From Timema cristinae (lineage: Eukaryota; Arthropoda; Insecta; Phasmatodea; Timematidae): a stretch of DNA of 64,000 bases. This document shows, piece by piece, positions 49,081 to 59,798 of the stretch; position 1 is the first letter of the stretch, and each line of letters starts with the position of its first letter. The stretch lies in the NCBI GenBank assembly GCA_039000515.1, contig JBCFYV010011164.1, forward strand, positions 32,541,021 to 32,605,020, given 5' to 3'. The position numbers and the translations under genes are program-made. Below the pieces are notes generated by a model. That model ran no database searches. It was given only the letters and a program-made list of their open reading frames with translations, and was not told the origin of the DNA.

Positions 49081-49589
49081 TTATTTCGCGTTAAATCTAT
49101 ATATATATATAGTCTCTAACTCAACAATCCTAACTAGTATGTCCTTTTTATGGTATGTGTGACATCGCCACTTCCTAGGTTGACATTCATAATCGCGATG
49201 AGCTGTACAAAAAATTGTTACACAATGAACTGACGTTTTAAAAACTTTTATCTCTACGACGAATATTTTTTTTTGTTTTACCAAAATAATAGGCATAACA
49301 GGATGCAAGACTTTAATTTTATTTTCAGCTAATTCAATGCCGCGTGAATTTTAAACTGCTTGGATAAAGTCCTTCTGCATCCTCAGACAAAAAGTCGCTT
49401 TTGAATAGGTACCGTATTCACAAAATCTGCTATAGGCTTCAATTGTTCCCTTTCAGGGATATATTTTGCAGATTAAAGCACTAAAAAAAAAAAAAAAAAA
49501 AACTCACGTTACCAAAGCATGGATAACGTTGAACACAGCTGAGCTTGCAACTCAGCACTTAGCTGATCTTTGTCACTGAATTTTTCCAT
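49081..49589 (-). pseudogene. Gypsy gag relic, internally deleted
   Basis: A possible start at 49589 gives MEKFSDKDQLSAELQAQL. A 20-base T run (A-run on the plus strand, 49483-49502) then interrupts. Near 49380, ATFCLRMQKDFIQAV suggests the end of capsid. The frame 49308-49081 carries nucleocapsid-like Cys/His (HCVTIFCTAHRDYECQ, then RKWRCHTYHKKD), where two CCHC zinc knuckles are expected but residues are lost. The remaining gag is about 170 codons including breaks, much shorter than usual for Gypsy gag, so internal deletion is likely. Confidence 0.75.
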
Positions 49590-49732
49590 GGGCACTAGTA
49601 CGACAGACGCAAACGCCACCTCTTGTTGAAATATAGCACACAGTCACCACGCTTTCATACGAAAAGATCAAACATAATTTTTCCTTTTCACTTAGTATTA
49701 TCGTCTTCAGAAACCTCCTCGCCAGCACTTTA

Positions 49733-49901
49733 TGCAATGTATTAATATTAGGAACGAGCTCCGGGAATAACAACAAAATAATCAATTAACAAACATGATC
49801 TCAAGAACGAGTATTTTTGTCTAAGCCAACTCGTTGGACTTAGTCCTACCACCTGTCTTACCATCATAAACTGACAATTCAAACACATATAAAATCATGC
49901 A
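49733..49901 (-). repeat. 5' LTR
   Basis: 169 bp, TG...CA, adjacent to the TSD at 49902. Just inside, the minus strand reads TAAAGTGCTGGCGAGGAGG, the position of the primer-binding site. I could not assign the tRNA with certainty. Confidence 0.9.
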
Positions 49902-49906
49902 ATAAC

Positions 49907-49945
49907 CGAACGGGTAGTAAGATGTGTTCTATCAAAAAGTACTTA
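49907..49945 (+). repeat. SINE family A tail, displaced by the Gypsy insertion
   Basis: CGAACGGGTAGTAAGATGTG continues the tail that stops at GTATAAC (46071). Joining the two sides and removing one ATAAC gives a normal family A 3' end. Confidence 0.85.
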
Positions 49946-50020
49946 GACAAAAAAATACACCACTATAGATTCTCAGATTAGGTATTAAATTCATCATTGG
50001 ATTAATATTCTGCCAAGCTC

Positions 50021-50298
50021 TTTTCAGTGGCCTAATTATTTAAGACGTTACTCTCGCAATAGGATGGACTGCTGATGATGAGGGGGTGTGTTTCAAATTC
50101 AGGGGCGGGATTGTGTTTTGATTTCAGTTCAGTGTACTGAGGTTTTTCCTAAATGGGTTTCCACTATTCTTCCACTTAAATGTGGGTACACTTCCTCTAA
50201 ATTTAACCTTACTCATCCCAAACACATTTGTGTGAATAGTTTATATATGTACACCCCGAACAGGTAGTGAGATGTGTTGCGAAAATAAATATTAACAA
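50021..50298 (+). repeat. SINE family A with an altered B-box region
   Basis: Head CAGTGGCCTAATTATTTAAG and GGACTGCTGATGATGAGGG, then an extra stretch where the B box should be (TTTCAAATTCAGGGGCGGGA). CAGTGTACTGAGG, CCACTTAAATGTGGGTACAC and the tail CCCCGAACAGGTAGTGAGAT follow. The insertion or rearrangement near 50090-50125 breaks the promoter. Confidence 0.85.
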
Positions 50299-50299
50299 A

Positions 50300-50948
50300 C
50301 TCACACTTTTAAACTCCACGATAGTTCAGTAAACAATCCAACCTACCGAGGCAAGATTTTAAGGTGGGGATGTAGGGGACGCGAGAAATGGTAAGGGTTT
50401 TTACAGTTTTTATAGCAGAGCTTTTTTTTTTTTGCTAACAGAAATAACATATTGCTTCAGTGCAAATATAGAATTTAATTTTCTTCACATGGTGATATTA
50501 GATTGGTTAAATATTGTTCATGAGCATAACGGCATTTGATGACAATATTTCTAAATTAAGAGAAAAAGTGGTTATTAAATTCCAGGACACCTTTGACAGA
50601 TATTCCAGATCTGTTAAGCTCAACATGTGAAGAAAATTTAACTTTATGTCTCTACTTTGAGCAATATTTGATTTCTTTCGATCAAAAATATATTTTGATA
50701 TAAAAACTGAAAAAAATAATTATACTGTTCTCCCTCGTTGGACAGAGCGAGTGAGGAGGAACCACTTTATTAAGGAGAGGAAGGGGGGGGGGGGATGCAA
50801 TTTGATAAAAATGTCAGAAGAATTGTCATTTCTAAATGGCGCGTATGCGTGAATTCTTATCCCCCCCCCTCCCTTTTGCTCTATCAATTTGAATAATTGA
50901 GTGAATGGAGCCATTGCATCAGATGTTAGGGATTGATTTGATGAATCT
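50300..50948. other. no gene; G and C homopolymers
   Basis: Non-coding sequence with a G-run near 50785 and a C-run near 50862. Because these are close and complementary they could pair into a stem, enclosing about 65 bp. Confidence 0.45.
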
Positions 50949-50950
50949 GT

Positions 50951-51192
50951 ATTATTATATTATTATTATTCTATTAGACCACATATTCTACCCGTTCAGA
51001 TTTTAACGTGGGATCCGAACCACGGTGGAGGCCTGGCATTCCACACATTCATAAGTTGTTATTAATACACGTCTTGTCAGAGGTGAAGGAAGGATTCGTC
51101 AATCAGATAAATCTGTGCCGGGACCGAGGATTGAACCCCGGACGCCCAGCACGGAAGTCCTACACCTTACCCCTAGACCACCAGGTCACCTA
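50951..51192 (-). repeat. tRNA-derived SINE, family V
   Basis: Plus-strand order: AAT-rich tail complement, a degraded tail (ACATATTCTACCCGTTCAGA), CGTGGGATCCGAACCACGG, CTTGTCAGAGGTGAAGGAAG, GAGGATTGAACCCCGG (B-box complement), CCTAGACCACCAGGTCACC. Part of the segment between body and tail is missing compared with 18229 and 53781. The frame 51008-51193 is an antisense reading of it. Confidence 0.9.
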
Positions 51193-52472
51193 ACGCACCT
51201 CTGTAATTTGTTCACGGAACTAGGGACGTAGTCAAAGTGGAAGGGGAAAAGGATTGTATCATTGTGTGTACACCTCTCCCTTGAAATGTAAACCAAGGTA
51301 ACATTTTATTCAAATACACCTTTTAAAGACATTGAATAAAAAAAAATAATATACCATTATTTAATAGTAAATTATCTATCGATTAGAATACTCTATGTTA
51401 CAAGAAAAGTAGAGAACAAGGAAGATAGTGAGGCTCGACTGAAATCGGCTATTTTCTTGGCTCGCAATGTCACAAGCAATAAGGGCATGGGCTGATTAAT
51501 TTAATAACAGCAAGCCAACATTTTATTCCAACATTGCTAGAGGTATGAGTGAGTGCTTTAATACCCTCCCCTTCCACTCCACCCCCTTCCTCCTCACCTT
51601 CCCATTCTCTCCCCACATCTTTCTCTTCACATACCCATTCACTCTCCCCGGGCTAGATTCCAGGTCGGGACAACATTTTATCAGTTGGTAAATGAGATTT
51701 TTCACGCTCAATAAATGGAAAACTTTTGTCGTGAGTTGTGGCTGTTTTGTTTTTCCTAAATTTAATAATAAAATTCATTATTTATAATTTATAATAAACC
51801 CTAATATCAGAAGCTTAAATTATTTGGCATTCGAGAACAAAATAAATAAGTACGATTTCAAATAAATGTATCACCATTCTAAAAACTTGGCTGGAAAGTA
51901 AAAAGTAAAAAGAAAGTCTAAATCAGTATATCTATGTAATTAAGGCTCTTAAGATAAGAATCCCTAAGTATAAAACGCTCCCCTAACTTATGGTTTTAGA
52001 CTAAATTAGTTTCTAGTATGCTCCTCTTTGTAACGCAAAACAAGTGTACTTTCAAATGCTTCTTTTTACAAAATTTTTTCATTGTAAATAGTATCATAGA
52101 TAAAACTTTTTTTTTCAGCTACGGAGTGAAAGCTAATAAAATTTAATGAGGGATCTTGTCTGCCTGTACTTTTAATTGTATTTTTTTTAAAATGATTTTG
52201 TAACTAATTTATGAGTTTCCACCAACTTTTATACACGAAACAAATACCAAATTATTAATATAAATTTCTCCTAATGCAATAATTATAATGAATATTACTA
52301 AAAAAATATCAAACTGTACACTAGTATGGAAACTAAGTTATGTCTGTGGTTTGCTCTCGACTTTTGTACTTATATTACAAGTATAATTATCTAAACCCTT
52401 ATAAAATTCGTTATGAATATTTTAAAGTTAACCTTTTATAAGTTGTGTTATATACTACACTTTTTCAAAAAC
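51193..52472. other. no gene; pyrimidine tract
   Basis: Positions 51567-51652 are almost entirely C/T on the plus strand. The minus frame 51523-51711 is this tract translated. The rest is AT-rich. Confidence 0.5.
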
Positions 52473-52620
52473 CGGTGGTAGCATGGTCTGAGGCATCAAT
52501 CTACACGGTAGATTGAATTTATGATGGGGCAAAACTCAAGGTTCCAATATCGAGCAAATATACTAACGGTAGTTTTCCAGATGTGATCTATCATTGTGAT
52601 TTACTATATTTTTTTCCACT
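52473..52620 (+). repeat. SINE family A-like head and body, degraded
   Basis: CGGTGGTAGCATGGTCTGAG resembles the family A head. GATTGAATTTATGATGGGGC stands in the usual GATGA.GGG position. CTCAAGGTTCCAATATCGA is a decayed B box. A tail was not recognised. Confidence 0.5.
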
Positions 52621-53056
52621 ATGATGCTGGTGAACTTTATAAAAACTGCCCTCTTGAGTTATATCTCTTGTGTTAAGCCATTGATATTTTCAGTGTTAAA
52701 TGTAAAAATGAAAAAAAAAAAAAGTTACCGGGTGTTAAATCTGACAATCGGGGGAGGCCAGAGCAACATTGACAAGTCCTCTTACCTGGTATGGGCGATC
52801 CAACTTCCCTGCCGGTTGGTATTCAGGTGTCGACGAATATACCGGCGGCAGTTACCATACCCAGGCAAGAACTTGATGCCATTCTCCTTCCTATAAATCC
52901 GTTATTTCTCGGATAGCATTTTACATCACTCTGACTACAGGCTATCTGTTTTGCGCCATTACTTTTGAATAACTCTGTATATTTAAGAATCAAATAGCCG
53001 AAACTATTATTTATGCTTTTTATTGAGGAATTCTCCATCAAGATATCATATTCTGA

Positions 53057-53446
53057 AAATTGAAAAATGACATAGGAATCGAACCCGTTACCTTTGGCTT
53101 AGTACGCCAATGCTCTAACCACTGAGCTATCCAAGAAACGTCCCGTGCCCAGAGTCATTATCCACTCATATTTTAAGGCAGAGTCTATGATGGACGTGTG
53201 ATCCCTTACAATTATAATAATTGTACTATTGGTTGAAGGTGGCTGAGTTATCTGATAGCTCGTGATCTTAATAAAATCACACATTTGTAGCCGATGATTT
53301 CCGCACGTCCATCATAGACTCTGCCATAAAATATGAGTGAAGAGTGACCCTAGACACGGAACGTTTCTTGGATAGCTCAGTGGTTAGAGTATAGGCGTAC
53401 TGAGCTAAAGGTCCCGGGTTCGAATCCCGTGTCCAGGTGTCATTTT
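53057..53446. repeat. inverted repeat with tRNA-like sequence in each arm
   Basis: Left arm 53057-53199 and right arm 53302-53446 are reverse complements at roughly 85-90 percent by eye. Each arm holds, reading outward, CGTCCATCATAGACTCTGCC, AAAATATGAGTG, then a tRNA-like unit: TTTCTTGGATAGCTCAGTGG (A box TAGCTCAGTGG), GGCGTACTAAGCC or GGCGTACTGAGC (an anticodon-arm-like hairpin) and GGGTTCGAATCCC (B box, right arm). Acceptor-stem pairing looks poor in both. The loop of about 100 bp is AT-rich. Either two SINEs in opposite orientation or one foldback element. Confidence 0.8.
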
Positions 53447-53780
53447 TAAATTTCCAGAACCTGTATATTTAATTTAGCCTTCCTCTATCAAATACCGCAA
53501 TATTTAGAGGTTCACAACATAATATTTTAATATATTTGAAGACTAACAGATATATTTCCTCTTTACCTTGCGATCAAAAGTTTCGTAGTTCATTTGTGAG
53601 TGAAGGGTAAAAGGGAGTACAAGCTTAGATACAATAAAGAAGTAGTTCCAGAAAAAGACACAGACCGTTGTATTTTAAGCTGTGTAGCCAAACAGGAATC
53701 TATACTTTCTCGCTGATTAAGGCGGCAGTATTAAGTGGTAAGCCTAAGATTTGGAAAACGTATTTATTAAAAACTAACTG

Positions 53781-54064
53781 GGTGACCTGGTGGTCTAGGG
53801 GTGAGGTGTCAGACTTCTGTGCTGGCGGCCGGGGTTCAATCCTCGGTTCCAACACAGATTTATCTGATTACCAAACCCTTCCTTCACCTCTGACAAGACA
53901 TCTTGTGAATGTGAGGAATGCCAGGCCGCCACCGTGGTTCGGATTCCACGTTAAACTGTAGGTCCTTCATTTCATCTCACAATCACCCTACCATTACACA
54001 TTAGCGTAAGTGCGTATAACCCGAACGGGTAGTAGGACGCGGTGCTAATAATAATAATAATAAT
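53781..54064 (+). repeat. tRNA-derived SINE, family V, well preserved
   Basis: Nearly matches 18229-18534: head GGTGACCTGGTGGTCTAGGG, B box GGTTCAATCC, CTTCACCTCTGACAAGACAT, GGTTCGGATTCCACG and tail GTAAGTGCGTATAACCCGAA. Then GGGTAGTAGGACGCGGTG and AAT repeats. Confidence 0.95.
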
Positions 54065-54789
54065 ATTAAAAACTATAAATGGTTTTTTAAAAATAAAATA
54101 ATAAGGTCTACTATCTACTAGAAACAAGTGTACGAGCTAACTGTCCACAGACACTTCTCAGGATATATAAACCTATAAACCGACTGCAAAACACTCTTAT
54201 TTTATCAGCGGGGTGATGACGTCAGTGGTAACGTACAGACAGTATCAAGTTTTTATAGCCCCGTAAGTCTGTCGAGAGGGTGTCCTCTGCCTCACCCCTC
54301 GCAGTGGTGAAGATGTATGCATGGTGATGTTTAAGCCCGCCGCTTCATGGTTACAAGCTATTGATCCATATCGCCAACGCTGTTAACTCCGTGAAGTGTG
54401 TATAAAATCCACCATCTAGTTAAAAGTAAACACGGGCGCTACCCGGAACGAGTCTGCAAACTAGGGAGTCCAAGTCAGCAAATAGGATTTTGTGTCTCTT
54501 TGGAGGTAGAAGGAACTATGCGACATATATATAAATGGGCAGAAAAAAACACACTATAGGACAAGTGTTGTTGTTGTTGTTGTTGTTCTTCTTCTTCTTC
54601 AATGGTGCGTTTCAATAACAAGGGCTATATTATTTTAGGGTATTTAATATGCAATTTTTGAATATAAAGGTTATATCAAGACCTGACTTACAAACTAAAT
54701 TAATTCTATAATAGACACAACACCCGATACACAAAGTCATAAAACTATCAAAGCAAACAGAAAATACCCTAATAAATCTAAACATTGAT
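54065..54789. other. no gene; TTG/TTC microsatellite
   Basis: Non-coding. 54566-54600 holds (TTG)n running into (TTC)n, a two-phase microsatellite. Confidence 0.55.
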
Positions 54790-54870
54790 AATTTTGTTTA
54801 CTATTCCGGGAATTGAACACGGGACCCGCAGCTTAGAAAGCAGACGTGCTACCGAATGAGCTAAAGCGTT
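54790..54870 (-). repeat. isolated tRNA-like sequence
   Basis: The minus strand reads GCTTTAGCTCATTCGGTAGC (A box), then CGTCTGCTTTCTAAGCTGCG and GGGTCCCGTGTTCAATTCCC (B box GTTCAATTCC). D- and T-arm shapes are tRNA-like, but the acceptor ends do not pair well. No family body was recognised next to it, so it could be a tRNA pseudogene or a SINE head. Confidence 0.55.
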
Positions 54871-54949
54871 TGACAACACCAAGATTATAAAGGACTTAAA
54901 CTTGTGGGTAAATATTGTGAAGGTACTTCAGAGAAAGTTTATTAGTTTT

Positions 54950-55712
<763 letters not shown>

Positions 55713-56025
55713 ACTCGTATTAAAATGAAGAGATGTTCCCATTGCCAAGATCGGAACCTTGACCTCTCGGTTACCAAAAATACAATATGTTGCAGTGCTG
55801 ATGTATTAGACTGAGTGCAGGTGTGAGCCAATTGTCTTTATATAGGCCTATATTTAAGTTTAACTAACACGGGTAAGTGTTCAAAACGTTTATAATAAAC
55901 TGAAATACAAAATTAATAATAATAATTTAATTAAAATAATAATTTGGTTAAAATAATGGGTAAAGCATGAAAAGCCAATTAACTAGTCACTTGTTTTAAT
56001 TAAATTAATTTAATATAACCCACTT
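55713..56025. other. no gene recognised
   Basis: AT-rich with TTAATTTAATAAT-type repeats around 55905-56010. A weak tRNA-like GATCGGAACCTTGACCTCTC at about 55750 may be a SINE scrap. Confidence 0.4.
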
Positions 56026-56265
56026 CAACAAGCGCGTAGTTTTAGGCATCACACAATATTCTGTATTGCTGGTTTAGAGAAGGTTGGGGTTCGAATCCTG
56101 GTTGAGAATTCTGAGTGTGGTTTTCCTAAATGGCTACCCACTATCCTTTTACACAAATATAAGAATATTTTATTTCACTTATTTCTGACTCATCCCTGAG
56201 CTAATTTTATAAATATATGGACAATCCAAAGGGGTTTCCTAAGTAATGTTCTTCAATCAAATGTG
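56026..56265 (+). repeat. SINE family A, diverged
   Basis: Head CCACTTCAACAAGCGCGTAG, B box GGGGTTCGAATCCTGG, GAGTGTGGTTTTCCTAAATG, then a decayed body and tail (CAATCCAAAGGGG). Confidence 0.75.
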
Positions 56266-56330
56266 GGAAGAAAGACGTCTCAATATTTTCACTAATATAT
56301 TTTCCAGTATATAATTTTGATTAACACCGC

Positions 56331-56566
56331 GTCTTACTACCCGTTCTGATTATACGCCAATATAGTACTTATATAATGTGAAAATAATTAGTAAGGCTTA
56401 ATCTAAAGGAAGTACACGCGAATTTGATTAGAGAGAGAGTTGAAAACCATTTAGAAAAACCACCCTTAGTGCATCTTACCGGGGTCGAACCCCAATCTCC
56501 CCGTCTTTAGCAGTCTAGTTTAACATGAGTGTAGCGCGTTAGACCATTCAGGCACCGAAGCGGGTA
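56331..56566 (-). repeat. tRNA-derived SINE, family A
   Basis: Tail complement TTAACACCGCGTCTTACTAC and CCGTTCTGATTATACGCC, body GAGAGAGAGTTGAAAACC, B-box complement GGGGTCGAACCCC, and a head ending CACCGAAGCGGG. Confidence 0.9.
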
Positions 56567-56679
56567 TCTACATATTAATATTCTCGTCTTTAAGTTTATT
56601 TCACAATAGCTTTTACTTTTTCTCAACTCCTAGAATAGAGAAATGTTGTTATCGTAAAAAAAAACAAAAAAAAACAAAC

Positions 56680-57240
56680 AAAAAAAACTCAAGATTTTGA
56701 TAGATGTCGTCCTTTCATGACCCTCTGAAACAAAAAAAGTGGTTTTAGCGTTGCCGTCTGTCTGCTTGTCTGTATCTACGACTAGGGCCAAAACAACTTT
56801 AGCGATCGGGCTAAGACTTGGTATCTTGGGTTTATATAAGGTTCTACGTTTGTTTTTGGAATTAGTTATCTAACCCTAAAATTAAGGGTAATTTAATGAA
56901 GGGCAAAAACAGAAAAATCGATTTTTTCAAAATCAGCTTTAATGATTTTGATTTAATTTTGTATCTAAATAGAGCTTAACATTAAAAATTAATTGACGAT
57001 TTTCATTTTACCATGAAAATAACTTTGAGGCTTCATAACTTAGGAAGAAATTTCATATTTTGATTATATCTTCCTAACTATTTGAGATACGAAATAAATT
57101 ATCATTGTAAAGTTGTAGGACTGTTAAAATTAAAAATATTGTCGGGAATATATTTTTATAAAACCAATAATTTCCGAGCTATAAGCAAACATATACCTGT
57201 TTTACGGAATACTTAAAAATACGTAATTGATTGCTATGCT
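56680..57240 (+). repeat. dispersed repeat R, copy 2
   Basis: Same motif order as 27770-28300: CTTTCATGACCCTCTGAAAC, AAAAAAAGTGGTTTT, GTTGCCGTCTGTCTGC, TTATCATTGTAAAGTTGTAG and AAAACCAATAATTTCCGAGC. It ends before the Helitron 5' end. No frames or terminal repeats. Confidence 0.8.
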
Positions 57241-57879
57241 CCTTTGCAGATAGATATGCTCCCTTTTCTCAATGTTTCTGTAACAATGTACTCGTGTATC
57301 AATTCACTTATTCGCTTTGGTGAAGTGTTTCTGAAACAGTGTAAATGATTTGGTTTACTAATTTTTACGTGCTTTTAGTGAATGTCTTTGTTGTAAGATT
57401 AAACTGAGAGAAAATCTGTTGGTACATCGTACTATTTAATTTTAGTGATACTAATTTAGAAAATTGTAATTTTATTCATGATGCTCATCTTTTTTGTACA
57501 TCAAAATCATAATATTATTTCTTTATCTAGAATTTAATATTCTAATTTAATTATTATTCTATCTTGTCTTATAAATAAAACAGAATGGCTAAATGTGTTG
57601 CTAACCGCAAAACTCGAGAACTGCTGAACCAATTCGGCTAATTTTTTTCTCTAATATTCGTTGAAGTCCGAGGAAGGTTCTTATGAAGAGAAAAATTGGA
57701 AAAATTGCACTGAAAAACGTAAAAACCACATTTTTCTTTTTCCCATTCAAACTGTTCCTAGCTGTCAATTATAGGGATGGCGAACTGAGATAGATTAATC
57801 GAAGAATCGATTTTTTTTTGGGTCGTGGAGATAGATTTGAGCAATGAATCAATTAATTGAATCGGTCTCAGACACCCTA

Positions 57880-58520
57880 AAATTAACTTTCAATTCAATT
57901 ACTTACTGTTTCATTTTATTCAAATAAAACAAAAGAGTACCAAACCATAGTATAAAGAAAAAAACATTTGAAATTTAATTAGTAACTTTGAATGCATCCG
58001 TAGATTTGACACTTTCTCTTTATGAACGTAACCTTAAAATTAATATAAACTACTTGAATGCATCCGTAGATTTGACACTTTCTCTTTCTACGATATATAA
58101 TTTGACTTTGACAGTTTTTCAGTAGATTCTCAATTAGTACGTGTTATTTTCTTGGTTGTGTTTAATATTCGCTTCTCAATCGACACATTTACTTATTGTT
58201 TCGTTTTATTCAAATAAAAAAAAGAGTACCAAACCATAATATAAAGAAAATACAATATTCAATTTGACTTTTACAGTTTTTCAGTAGATTCTCAATTTGT
58301 GCGTGTTATTTTCTTTGTTGTGTTTAATCTTCGCTTCTCAATCGACACATTTACTTATTGTTTGGTTTTATTCAAATAAAACAAAAGAGTTCCAAACCAT
58401 AATATAAATAAAAAACATTTGAAATTTAATTAGTAACTTTATATTAATTTTATGGTTAAGTTCATAATTATAAACTACTTGAATGCATCTGTAGATTTGA
58501 CACTTTCTCTTTCCACGATA
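57880..58520 (+). repeat. repeated leader of the Helitron
   Basis: Two long similar segments (about 58090-58255 and 58260-58420) share GACAGTTTTTCAGTAGATTC or its near match, GTGTTATTTTCTT.GTTGTG, CTTCTCAATCGACACATTTA, TTTTATTCAAATAAAA and GAGT.CCAAACCATA. A third partial copy starts near 57905. A second motif, TGAATGCATC.GTAGATTTGA, occurs three times (about 57991, 58056 and 58480). The array lies directly before the coding region, so it may be promoter sequence. Confidence 0.85.
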
Positions 58521-59102
58521 TACAGTTTGAAGCACCTCGATTTATCTTTGGTTGATTGGTTTATTTTGTGTGTGTTTCCATTTATACTCAGCCCAAGACT
58601 CATGCCGCCTATAAGACGCGGGTGGAGCAATTTGGGTCGAAGAACTCTAAATGCTAGGAAACAAGCTAATTTTCATTCTAATCGGACTGCATAGCAACGT
58701 GAGGAGCGAAATGAAATTGAAAGGATTCGGATATCACAAACCCGCGCAGCATGTCATTCAGCTAATAATCTTGCAGGTTTTAAACGAGCTGCTTTCAGTT
58801 ACGATGTTTCAATTGACTACAGTGCCTACCAATGCGTTTCTATTGAATCTATGGACTCAGTTTGCCCACATTGTAAGGCATTGAAATACCAAAACGAAGC
58901 CGTTGGATTGTGTTGCGCAAATGTCAAAGTGAAATTAGTGCCATTGGTTCCACCACCAGAGCCATTGTACTCATTGGTTTCAGGAACAGGAACAGATTCA
59001 ATACATTTCCTTACTAATATCCAAAAATATAACAAATGCTTCCAAATGACTTCATTTGGGGCAACAAATGTAGTTCGGGACAAATTCATGCCAACTTTCA
59101 AG

Positions 59103-59201
59103 GTAATATATAACAAACAGACTTGTCCCCCGTATTGCTTTGTTTATTTGATTTTATAGTTTTTGTAACAAAAGTAATAAACCTGTCTTTTTAATTTACA
59201 G
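59103..59201 (+). other. intron 1 of the Helitron gene
   Basis: 99 bp, GTAATA...TTTACAG. Removing it joins TTCAAG to ATACAAGGT in frame (FK then IQG), restoring a continuous reading between two coding blocks. Confidence 0.9.
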
Positions 59202-59697
59202 ATACAAGGTCAAATATATCACCAAGCAGGTTCACTGTTGCCGGTGTCAGATGGCGACTACAAATTCCTGCAAATTTATTTCATGGGCAATTCAAAACAA
59301 GAAATTGATCTGCGTTGTGCACATAACAGTTCAGTGAAGAGGTCTATTGTTGAAGAATTAGAAACTTTCTTTCATCAACAAAATCAGTTGATTACATTGT
59401 TCAAAACTGCACTGGATCTCATGCCATATGATAATCACAACATTGTAATCAGTGCTGATAAAACTCCTGTGGGCCAACATGCAAGACGTTTCAATGCACC
59501 AACAATGGATGAAGTTGCCATTGTTATAGTTGGAAAAAATTTGTAAGCCCGTGATATCGTTTTACATCACCGGAATAATCAGTTACAGTGTGTGTATGAA
59601 ACACACCGCTCATATGATGCGCTACAATATCCCATCATGTTTTGGCAAGTTGAACATGGTTATCATTTCTCAATAAAGATGATAAATCCCCTTAAAG

Positions 59698-59798
59698 GTA
59701 ATTACAAATTTGGTTTAGCAATGGAGATTTTGTACAAGTTATTATATGTATTATATGCAAGTTCAATCACTGTCATTAAAACAATAATTTATTTACAG
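59698..59798 (+). other. intron 2 of the Helitron gene
   Basis: 101 bp, GTAATTAC...ATTTACAG. It joins CTTAAAG to GTGCCGAAATC, so the split codon GGT is restored and the frame runs into KKVSSMNYYSYRLMV. Both introns are short and have standard borders. Confidence 0.85.

Larger units (their letters stand above)
46072..49901 (-). mobile_element. Ty3/Gypsy LTR retrotransposon, complete but dead
   Basis: Left LTR 46072-46263 and right LTR 49733-49901 are similar: both start TGCA.TGTATTAATA, share AATAATCAATTAACAAACAT, and end ATGCA. The element is bounded by the 5-bp duplication ATAAC (46067-46071 and 49902-49906). Coding relics read on the minus strand in the order gag, protease, RT, RNase H, integrase, as in Ty3/Gypsy. 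Total 3,830 bp, short for the family because gag and other parts are deleted. Confidence 0.95.

Noticed and set aside
53358..53440. Functional tRNA gene in the inverted repeat
   Set aside because: A and B boxes look good, but acceptor pairing is poor and the homology extends outside the tRNA part.
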